Below are positions 51,220 through 64,000 of a stretch of DNA of 64,000 nt, one piece after another. The DNA is taken from the NCBI GenBank assembly GCA_035041965.1, contig JAPYMA010000958.1, positions 1 through 64,000 on the forward strand, written 5' to 3'. Each line of letters begins with the position of its first letter. The first letter of the stretch is position 1. The notes under the pieces were generated by a model that saw only the letters and a list, made by a program, of their open reading frames with translations, was not told the DNA's origin and ran no database searches. This DNA comes from Anisakis pegreffii (taxonomy: Eukaryota; Nematoda; Chromadorea; Rhabditida; Anisakidae). Both the position numbers and the translations under genes were made by a program.

Positions 51220-52887
51220 ATGTCGGGTACATCACGTATTAGTGCATCGTTGCCGCGGATCCGCGCAACGATCGGTCATATCCCACAAAGGTTGAAAACT
51301 TTACGCATCAACGCTCATCGATCACGTCTTGAGGTCGGTTGCCTTCTTGGTTCGTCGTCATGCATTCTGTCGACAGAAGAATTCTCTGTTGACTAAGTTT
51401 GAAATTATTTTAAAGCTAGGAATACTCAGGATGTTCAAGGTAGAATTGTTTGAAACCTTGTTGACATGATCGAGTACATTGGTGTGTTTCTTTTGCTTTA
51501 TATGCTAAGTTTCTTCAACCGTATTTTGATCTTATACCACATCCACGCTTCAGAATGTATTCATGATTTCAGCTACTCAGAAACTAAACTGCATCAGTAT
51601 CACGTGATCCTCACGAATTTATATATAGAAAATCAACTGCAATGAACAAAAAGTCAGACAAGTTCTTTTACGTGAGAAGCACTGAATTAGTGAACCTTTT
51701 TCAGATCCTCAGACGAATAGTCACTCGTTTAGTACGAGAAGAACGATGTGAATTCCCTTTGAATCGTGCCGTTGAAGCACGCCAGTATATGGAAAGGGTG
51801 AGTGATGAATTCAATTACAGTTCCTTTCTAATGCTAGTACAATGAAGTTATTTCTAAATCGGGATAAATCTACAAGATTGTGCTGCTTGAGGTGTGCTGA
51901 GCTCATCGCTGCATATATATCCGTCTGAAATACTCGCACTGCAACATAAATTTGTTGAATCAATAACCTGTCAAAATCCCTCATCTAATTGGAAGTTAAT
52001 AAGTGCATTGAATAACGACGATACTGCGCATTCAGATTTGAATAATATCATCGTAAAAGTGAAATTTTATCGCTGCTAAATTAGCATTCAACATTTGTTT
52101 TCAGTTACTACAGTTGGGAATATTTCGCGATCGAGATGATAATTACATGAACGAGATGGTCGATTGGTGGTTGATCGAAGGTGATCTACGTGATAAGTTT
52201 TTCGATGTTCTTGTACCTCGATTCGCGCAGCATCCAGCTGGTAAGTGATGAATTGTTTTGTTTATTTATTTTTTCATTTTCTTTTTCTTAGCTTACTCTT
52301 CATACCGGGTTGCATGCCGCCAACGATAGTATGCTTTATTGAAGAGGTTCCCCTTTGTATTCTTCATGATGAGACTTATTTTTAGGACCATATACGGATT
52401 TATATCGTTTACCAAACGAACGTCTTGAGTCATATGTACGGAAGAAACGAGTTTTCTATCGCAATTTTGACATTGCAGTCCTTGAACTCAAAGGTTCAAC
52501 TTTTATCTTTTGAATCGATACTGTCATCTTTCAGTTATTTACTTCTAATCAGACGTCCTATAACATATCTTCCCTACTCATAATGGATTTTGCTCAGTTA
52601 GATTCCTTCACACTAGATCGCTGGAACTGATCACTCTAGGATATTTTTGTTGGAAGATTCAATCCCCTAGTTAGTGTTAGTTGTGAGGTATGAGAAACGT
52701 ATTGAAATAGCATGATGGAGTGTAATTTGCATGATGTACGATTGAAATACTTATGAAATATAAGTTGTTAACTTCAGGTAATCCATTTCCTCCTGTTGTG
52801 CCTGAACCTGAAGATCATTCGAATAGCTTGCTGAATATTCTGCTCAGGAATGCAATTCAAAAGAGGGTGGATAACCACAGCAGATAG
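51220..52887 (+). CDS. mrpl-17: mitochondrial large-subunit ribosomal protein bL17m (MRPL17)
   Basis: Structural protein of the mitochondrial 39S subunit. Exons 51220-51333, 51705-51797, 52105-52240, 52386-52493, 52778-52887; phases close at 186 aa. The L17 fold signature is clear: RLKTLRINAHRSRLEILRRI, then VTRLVREERCEFPLNRAVEA. Human MRPL17-like extensions follow: DWWLIEGDLRDKFFDVLVPR, PYTDLYRLPNERLESYVRKK, and FDIAVLELKGNPFPPVVPEP. The start at 51220 (MSGTSRISAS) gives a basic Ser/Arg N-terminus fitting mitochondrial import. The intron 1 donor is GTCGGT, a weak match. AATAAA lies at about 52945. Confidence 0.95.
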
Positions 52888-54329
52888 GTTTAAAGTTTAG
52901 TGTGAGGGATATGAACTTGTTTTTTGTTTCACAACAAAGCATTAATAAATTGTAGTTATCATCAAAAATTGTTGTTTTGTTTGTTGTTCCTTAAAGTGTT
53001 TGCTCGTGATAAATTCTTCAGAAGTTGAACGCCTTTCCACAATAACGGTATATGCAATTAAGTTGTATGAACAACCGGTTTCGAAAGAAGTGATATGAAC
53101 TTATATTCGTAGTCGTTAAATGAGGGGGTAATCATTAGAAGGTAATTTGTTAAGAAAAACATGATTTTCGGTAACGAAATAATGCAACAAACGAAATTGT
53201 TCAAAATTGTATCATTTCACGGTTGTTGATGTTGGGAATACGAGTAGTTGATTATTATCGTGATAGGCGTTGTTCCTTATTGCTTGATTCCAACTGTGTT
53301 GTTTTCAAAATGCAAATTTCATCGTAATTTTGTCACTTTCTCGAAGAACACGAAAAGCAAATAAAAACAATAGATGTGAAGTAGAACATTCATAAAATCT
53401 GCGTTACATGTCTGAGTCGTTAGTCATGTTTCATATAAGTGCTTAGTAACAAACAAAGCGTTTCGTTGATTTGTCATATACATATCGATAATTTGAACTT
53501 ATCATATATAGTTGAATATTCGTATTCAAGCCAAGAAGCATTAGTATCTCGGCGACAGTAATGCCCATACTTAAATAAGATGATTTAGAAGTTTAAAACC
53601 GAATGAAAATTAGTGAAATTAACACTATCAAAAAGTTTGAAACAGTGTCGAAGAGTCAAAGAACAATTTGGTGATTATTTTACAGAATGAGGAGGAGCAG
53701 TAATGGACACGCTGCTGAAAAAAGCAGCTGCGGTAATTCACTAAGAAATATTTTTGTTTCACTTAAATTAACTCGCTACTAGCAGACCTGACGAAAAAGT
53801 AGCGAATACTTCTCGCTGAAAGTGCCGCTTTGCTAAAATTCTACTAATTGCTGCTTTAGCCAACTAATTGCTAATTGCTACTTTCAAATCTTCTTTCAAA
53901 AAATTGCAATCGTATTGCTGATTAGATTGGAAAAACCCTAATTACGCTAATAAACAGTCAAAAATTGTCATTTGATCATTCAGCAACAAAATGCGATTGC
54001 AACAATAAGTACGAGTCAACAATAACAAGATACTTCAACAGTGAAAAAGTGACCAAGCGGCGACAACAAAATTACACAATAAAAAGTAATCAACTGGCAG
54101 CAGCCCACATTACATTTTTTCATCACCTTTTAACATCAACACACTGACAATGAGCATTTCATATCGCCTAGCTCACTGCTCCCGTGGTGGATATCAGCGA
54201 TCATCGTACCTGTACACAAATAATGTTCTAAAACGAATCCGCAAAATCACCATCCCACCTCATTAACCTGCTCAATTTCTGATGTTTTGAAGAAACAGTC
54301 GCAACTACACTAAAAAATTAATTTACAAT
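52888..54329. other. intergenic, AT-rich, with repeat fragment
   Basis: No gene seen. At 53690-53900 there is a GCAGCTGC/AGTAGCG/GCTAATTGCT-rich patch whose words (GAAAAAGTAGC) recur near 56290-56330, suggesting a dispersed repeat around the retrotransposon remnant. Confidence 0.4.
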
Positions 54330-55490
54330 GAAGAAGCTGTTTTCCCCTTTCCAATGTGGATTTCCCAATAGGAGATTTCGACTTTTAAAAAGTGTCTAAT
54401 TTGTAATTCACACCTAAATTATCTTTAAAATCTCAACCATGTAACATACGAGTTCCTCTTTCCAGCTTGATTTGAGATTTTCTTAGGAACTGTTTTCAAT
54501 CGTTCCGAATTGGGGATTCATTCAGTTCGTCAGAATACATCAGTAGTGACGTTCTTTAAGGATCCATTGGGGGACCACTTCACTCTCTTATTCCTGTCAG
54601 TCTTTTAGGGTTTCTTCTTTCACACCTAACATGTATCATTTACTCAGATGATTTTAAGGTCTTCACTTCCTCAAACAATTTACAAACTACATATAATTTC
54701 ATAAACCAGCAGCCATCAAATCGGCTTTTATCACTAGCTCCACAACAAACAAAACTGATTAGAATTGCTAAGAACTATGCTAATAACCCCCCTCAACATG
54801 CAGAACCAAGAATTGGCTCCCTTCTCATTCGTCCAAGGTCAAGGCGTCCAATCAATACAAGTTTGAAATTCTATCATTACGTTTCCAGTATAGTCAAAAA
54901 GCTAAATATCACAGCATCACTCACATTCAGGTCGTTCAGCTTCAATACTTTATCACTACTAAGCGGTTTACATAACTCTAAATTCGCCCACTCCCAGGAT
55001 ATGCCTCTTTCCTCTGGTCTCCCTTTCATGAATAAGATGATAAAAACTACGTCAATTTCGTTACAAATTTTTGAACTTATACATATTTCATTTTCAAGAG
55101 GCAGTGTAGCAAATTCAATAACTTTTTCGAATACCAGGAGAGGCTATCGATAATAGGATTAGAAATTTCAAAACAGCGACGATCTCATATTGGTCTTTGA
55201 ACAGCCTGCAACATCATTCAACGCCTGCCTGGTTGATCTCTCAATGAAAGAACTTTCCGGATTTCCCTCGATTAATGGGACAAATTCAAAAAATTACGCC
55301 AGAATAATTCACTTGAACTTGCCGTCAAACGCTGCAAATTAAATGCTACAAAACTGTCTTCGCAAACAGAATCGCTAGAGCCTGGAATCTACTCGTCAAC
55401 GTATTAACTCCCCACAATCGTTTCAAATATTTAAACGCAGACTCCAGTCCATTCACCGAATGAAATCGGCTTCATGTCCCTGTTAAAATC
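54330..55490 (+). mobile_element. degenerate non-LTR retrotransposon, 3' part of reverse transcriptase
   Basis: Frame-shifted pieces in order match the C-terminal half of a CR1/jockey-type reverse transcriptase: QCGFPNRRFRLLK; SPLGDHF-like PLGDHFTLLF at about 54570 (the GVPQGS-LGP block); DDFKVFTSSNNLQ at about 54648 (the YADD block); RLLSLAPQQTKLIRIAKNY; SIVKKLNITASLTFRSFS; VFANRIARAWNLLVNVL at about 55350; and SPQSFQIFKRRLQSIHR. Several stops and shifts break it, so it is inactive. No endonuclease domain or 5' end is recognisable. Confidence 0.75.
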
Positions 55491-56604
55491 TCGTTAACAA
55501 GAGGAGGTAGAGAAATCGAAAAAACAAGTCACTTCACCCGCCTGGTTTTATTTATTTCTATTTTAGCGATTCATTCATTTGTAAATTTCTTCTTTCTTCA
55601 TTTCTGCATACGACTGACTTGATGTTGCTCTCACTGTATGATAATTTATATAATTTCACCTTTTTCCTATTTTTTTTTCATCCCTTCTCCCCTCCTCAGT
55701 AGCAGTTGGGTTTGCATGTTCGCCATATTGTAATCATTTGCACCGAATATTAGCGAATGTTTATTTTGTAGACTTATGAATATTTGTCGGATTGGTATTT
55801 GGCTACGTTTAATTGTGCAAAGTATTCACGGCAACTAATTAAATACTCGGTTGTGCTCACTTGGCCTGCTCGCCTAGCCAGCGGGGTGGCTACAATCAAG
55901 GCTAAAACAATGCGCACGGAAACGCGAACATCGTGGCTAGCAACGTTATAAACGTTTGATAGCCTGGCCAATCCAGGTAATCCAGGTAATTAGCGCACAT
56001 TACTATGCGAATAAATATCATTTGTTTCCTTTCCCAACGAGAACAATAATAAAGAAAACATCATTACACTGCCACGTAACCTATTTAAAGCTTAGTGGGC
56101 CCAGACGCAATGATGCATTTACACGAAGTATTCGAGGTATAACTGAATATTGAACTTCGGCCCGTTGAGACGAGTACGGGTACAATAAGTTTGAATTGAG
56201 CACTTGTTACTGCTAGAGCTCAAATACGCACTTTCAATATTTTCGTGTGAGAAAAATAAACATTCCGTTGCGAATGAAAGCTACGCAGCTGGCAGAGGTT
56301 CTGAAAAAGTAGCTCGCTAGAGCGCTAACGAAAGAAAATACCGCAATTTACCACTATTTTGTCCCGCTAAAAAAATTTTTTGCTGAAGTTATGGCCGAAA
56401 AAATCCGCAGTATGAAAAAATTAGCGCGTTACAGCTCACCACTGTGGAAGATCATATCCTTTTTGGTAGATTAAATTATATAAGTGCGATGCAATAAATT
56501 AATTCTCATTCAGTAGTGAAAAAAGGGAAGAAATCTTGTTGAAGATGGCATAAAAACGCTGTGACGAATGTATACAATCATACATATATACAGAAAACAA
56601 CAAA
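55491..56604. other. intergenic, no gene seen
   Basis: Downstream of the retrotransposon remnant and of the zinc-finger gene 3' end. Includes AGCCTGGCCAATCCAGGTAA and a tandem TCCAGGTAAT near 55960-55990, plus an AT-rich tail. No family-like frame. Confidence 0.4.
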
Positions 56605-58134
56605 TTAATGAGTGATTTGTTGGGAATTGTAATTGGTGACGTTTCTTGACTGCTTTATTTGTTGATTGATAGTGGTGCTATCACAGTTGAAAAGATGTCG
56701 ATGAAAGTCTGCACACGAGCTGAATTCTCGTGACGAAAGTCCACAAGCGGTACATTCCATGGTTGCATTCGATTGCAACGTTATCAAACACGATCGTCGA
56801 CCATATTCATATTCAGCTGGTATGCACTCTGCACCACGACACTGAATCAAATAACACATCGCATATCCAGTAGTGTTACGAAAACATTATAATAAACAAG
56901 TGATTTTAAAATATATATGTACATTATATACACCACCAATTTGTGTTTGCCGGTATTATTCTAAAATATTGCTGAGAAAGTGCAACTTTCGACGGTTTAC
57001 GTAAAGTGAAACGTGAATCGTTGACGGTCGGTTTCAAATTGCAGCAAACAATCGAAATTGGCTCAAAAAATGATCATCACATCAAACGAACAATTCATAC
57101 CTGAACATGAATGATATCTTCTGCACATGCAGGCATCGCACATGAAGATTGCTTGAAATGTTCATAGAAATCATTCCGCTCATAGAATAATAATTTGCAA
57201 TGTTTACAATAAACCACGTTACGTCGATGTGTCACTGAACTCGCATATGGACGTCGTGTTGTTTTACATCGTTCAAAGATGAAATTTGTCGGGTAGTTCA
57301 CTTCATTACGGTCTGCGTTTATTGCTCGATAAGCTAATTCACTACAAATTCGGTTACGCTCAGCAATCAGCAATTATTTTCGTATAAATCACTATTCACA
57401 AGAATTTATTTCAGAATAAAATTCAATGAAGGTTTGCATCAAACAATTAATTTTAATTGAATTTAAAAAAAGAATTATTACGAATGTGAATAAGTGAATC
57501 AGTTGATGTCAACAATCCCACAGCACACACCTAAGATTAGGAACGTTGTATGACGGTTGCGTTGGCTCAGCGATCGAACTGTGTGGTCTTGTTATAGTGA
57601 AGGCGGATGGATTACCAGCACGTTCGATAACGCTCAGAGCGTTTTTGGATTTGGAACGAAAACCACTAGCTGCTATCTTCTCTTCTGAAAGTTGTTCGCT
57701 TGCATACAATCAGATGATCGAATTTCCGATAATCATCAACTAGGAAACACCATATTTCAGTCGAAATATCATTATATTAAACAATACTCACCTCTTTCGA
57801 AACTGTACACAGTAGACGCCCGTCTTGAGCAAATATGATTTTTGAGCGCATATGCAAAATATGAAGAGAATCGGCACTTCTGACAGTAGAATGGTGCTAC
57901 TCGCGGTAGCGGATGATACCGTAGAGTACGATTCTTGATACGGATCGCAATCGACAAACGATTCTTCCAGCATCTTTTAAGCAACGGTTTTGGTCTAAAA
58001 AACAAAACGAATAGAATCACTGAAGGAACTGTTGCGTGAAACAACCAATCATTTTGAGCACAAAATTGGACGGAGGAATCGAATTCTTGACTGTCAACTT
58101 TTTGTATTCGGCAGAGTAAAGTACATACCTTCAA
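56605..58134 (-). CDS. protein with three atypical C2HC-type zinc fingers (5' end unresolved)
   Basis: Exons on the minus strand: 57994-57792, 57684-57531, 57341-57101, 56841-56605. These join in frame; a further 5' segment reaches about 58134 but its start and splice sites are unclear. Three finger-like modules are visible: CQKCRFSSYFAYALKNHIC (C-x2-C-x12-H-x-C), CKHCKLLFYERND ... EHFKQSSC (C-x2-C-x12-H-x5-C), and CTACGLSSREFSS ... HRHLFNC (C-x2-C-x15-H-x3-C). The last ligand is Cys rather than His in each. The middle exon is Ser/Pro-rich (RPHSSIAEPTQPSYNVP). Nucleic-acid binding or protein contacts are inferred only from the fingers; I do not recognise the family. It is divergent from the OIG-4-like gene. 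Confidence 0.7.
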
Positions 58135-58640
58135 TCTATTTAGTGAACACCGTTACCAAAAAGCAAACCTTTCACTCTAGCTGTTGTGCATGGACAGGAT
58201 TTTGAATTATTACCCGGAAATTGGCCCGCGAACATACTTTTCTTGGTTAGTGTTTCTTAACGTCTAACAACAACCGTATATTTCAGGAGAGCATAATCAA
58301 TATTCAGGTAATTGTCCTTTGAACAAAACTTGGAATTGATGTGAAATATGATTGTTGATCTTCATTAAACATCCTTGAGTCAGATTAACGAAATTCGTAT
58401 GGAAAGTGGACTGACTGCTAGAGCAGATCACAGAAAACAGTTGATAAATTTGAAATAGCCAGCTGTCAGCGATATTAAAGATAAGAAGAGGAAGTAGGAT
58501 ATAAGAGATGAGACGAGGTGAAAACAGAAATAATAAACCTGCGAAAGAATCGTCGAAAGGCAGGATGAATGAATGCTAACGGCAGCAGTTGATGTTTGCT
58601 AATCAAATTCGATTGTGCTCTGCGAGTTTTAAACGACTCA

Positions 58641-60198
58641 ATGCGTTGTGTATTCAAATTCATTGCGTTCATCATTGTATTCGTCGTATTCATTGTGAGC
58701 GACGTACAGTCACGTGGAGGACGTCGCGGGGGAAAGGGCAAAGGAAAAAGCAACCTACAATTCGCGCAAGTTGCCGAATTCTCATTGATTCAAACGCATC
58801 TCGCTGATAATCATGTAAGTGCTGCTGCTATTCACAAATGCATTATAATCTCTACGAACATGAACTCTACTACGAACGTTCCAATCACAAGCAAGTCGGA
58901 CTCACAATTCGTCTCCTTAAAAGCGGTAGACACATGGATGGCAGTATGTATATTTTGCCCTTGTAGGTGATGGGTAACCGAACGAAATTTCGGTTCGGTC
59001 GGAGTCTAACCGAATTCAATTGTTTGACTTCCGAAATTTGGTATTCCAACCGGAACTCAAAATAATTCGGTCGATATCCGAATTTTTAGCGACCGGACTT
59101 CGGACGGTTAACATCACTAGTATGCAGTGATCGGTGATAACGCCCTCTGCTGGCAGGCATTATGCCTTCACACCCAAAAAAAATTTGATATAATGCTTAA
59201 TTGAGAGAGGTTTTCGTGCAGCTGCCATCGCCTCCGATTTTGGCCTGTTCTTAACAGTATCCTTCTCGTTTACGCGTAATGCGGAATGTTCGCCAGCTGG
59301 GTGCAACAGGAGGAAAAAAACAAGATCGTTCGTTGCATAGACCATGAAGTGAATAAATAAAGTGATCGAGTACAGACGTTTCAACGATACCAATTGCAGA
59401 GTGCACATATTGTGACTGGTTCACATTTCAGTCAAACATTTCGACTTGGTTATAAACTCGTACTGATTTGTAAGGCAAGAGGTGATCCTCGACCAACAAT
59501 TAAATGGTATAAAGAGGGTGCTGAAATGCACCCGAAAAATAATGTTCATGTGAGTAGTTTCAACTATTCTATTATCAGCTCTGTTCTCATGTTATCTTCC
59601 AAATACGATGCCAAAACATTTGAAAGCAACGATTGTGTTAAAATTTGGAAGTTCATTTAAATGTGTATTTAATTTGCAGGTGCTGTATTCGTTTAATTTA
59701 CACGATATATTAAATCATTACCGAACTTTTAACAACGAATTTACAAGAAAAAAAAACAAATTTTTGCGATGAATATTTTTGTCGCAGACTATGAGCGCTT
59801 CCTGAACAAATCGTTTTTAGGCAATTAATAACAAATGCACAAAAAAATGCGAAATGTTCTGTCAAGATCTTACAAATAGTGTTCATATAAAAGCATGTCA
59901 AAGTATTTTTTTGTCAAAGTTTTTTAAATTGGCAATAATAATAAGCGTAAAAGGGTGATGAAATTTAAATTTGAAATTTAAATTTAGTTTATAATATTAC
60001 AACAACAACGAATTGTTGCCATATTGTTTCAAGAATTAATATTTACAGTATTATGAAAAACAAATCGACGAATATGTGTTATGGAGTAAGTTGGAAGTTG
60101 ATCCAGCAACGATGGGCGATCAAGGCGTTTACGCGTGTGTCGCTAATAATGAATTGGGAGTTATGGCGAAAAACTTCAAAGCTGAATATACTTATTGA
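58641..60198 (+). CDS. oig-4: secreted single-immunoglobulin-domain protein, OIG-4-like
   Basis: Exons 58641-58814, 59400-59549, 60049-60198 join in phase 0 to 157 aa. The ATG at 58641 gives a signal peptide (MRCVFKFIAFIIVFVVFIVS). A basic Gly/Arg/Lys-rich stretch (RGGRRGGKGKGK) follows, then one I-set Ig domain: Cys82 in YKLVLICKARGD, Trp94 in TIKWYKEG, and Cys138 in MGDQGVYACVANNELG. The chain ends KNFKAEYTY, so no membrane anchor. In C. elegans OIG-4 is a muscle-secreted one-Ig protein needed for clustering levamisole-sensitive acetylcholine receptors. The length, RGG/GKGK stretch and single Ig fit that family, but the symbol rests on memory. A 151-bp MITE lies in intron 1. Confidence 0.85.
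58967..59117. mobile_element. 151-bp MITE with terminal inverted repeats
   Basis: Starts GTGATGGGTAACCG and ends CGGTTAACATCAC, inverted complements apart from one gap. The interior is palindrome-rich (CCGAAATTT, TTTCGGTTCGGTCGG, ACCGGACTTCGG). TAG flanks it on both sides, compatible with a 3-bp target duplication. No coding capacity. Lies in intron 1 of the OIG-4-like gene. Confidence 0.7.

Positions 60199-64000
<3,802 letters not shown>

Overview
This window is AT-rich nuclear DNA from a nematode. Its genes are short exons (about 60-340 nt) separated by introns with GT donors and TTTCAG or TTGCAG acceptors. Several proteins are nematode-type: a STAT, a single-Ig secreted protein like OIG-4, an arginine kinase, and CDC-42. 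No bacterial or viral sequence was found. A clade III parasite is possible but I cannot prove it.

Layout from left to right. A 17-exon STAT gene lies on the minus strand (142-8611; 890 codons close in one frame). A gene-free stretch of about 7 kb follows. A 10-exon arginine kinase lies on the plus strand (15862-19161). It converges on a choline/ethanolamine phosphotransferase on the minus strand (22097-27787). The promoter side of that gene faces an unidentified small plus-strand gene candidate (about 28105-29121), bracketed by 116-bp inverted repeats. A ~404-bp tandem repeat follows (29354-30240). Next, on the plus strand, are an MGAT4-type N-acetylglucosaminyltransferase (31024-35533) and a monocarboxylate-like MFS transporter (38488-42121). 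A cytosolic M20 dipeptidase on the minus strand (43260-49289; 475 aa) converges on the transporter. Mitochondrial ribosomal protein bL17m is on the plus strand (51220-52887). A decayed non-LTR retrotransposon occupies about 54330-55490. An atypical C2HC zinc-finger gene (minus, 56605 to about 58130) is divergent from an OIG-4-like gene (plus, 58641-60198). The first 170 codons of CDC-42 run off the right edge (from 62394).

The genes are mostly housekeeping or signalling functions. They do not form an operon or a visible shared pathway, and spacing is too wide for a nematode operon. The less ordinary content is repetitive: hAT-like and other MITEs, nested tandem repeats, perfect small hairpins, and a LINE remnant. 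Other oddities are a GG instead of GT donor in the arginine kinase and a hydrophobic N-terminal extension on the same enzyme. I found no convincing new multi-gene system.

Exon joins were made by hand from splice motifs, frame closure and remembered family alignments. Gene ends, UTRs and alternative isoforms are not established.
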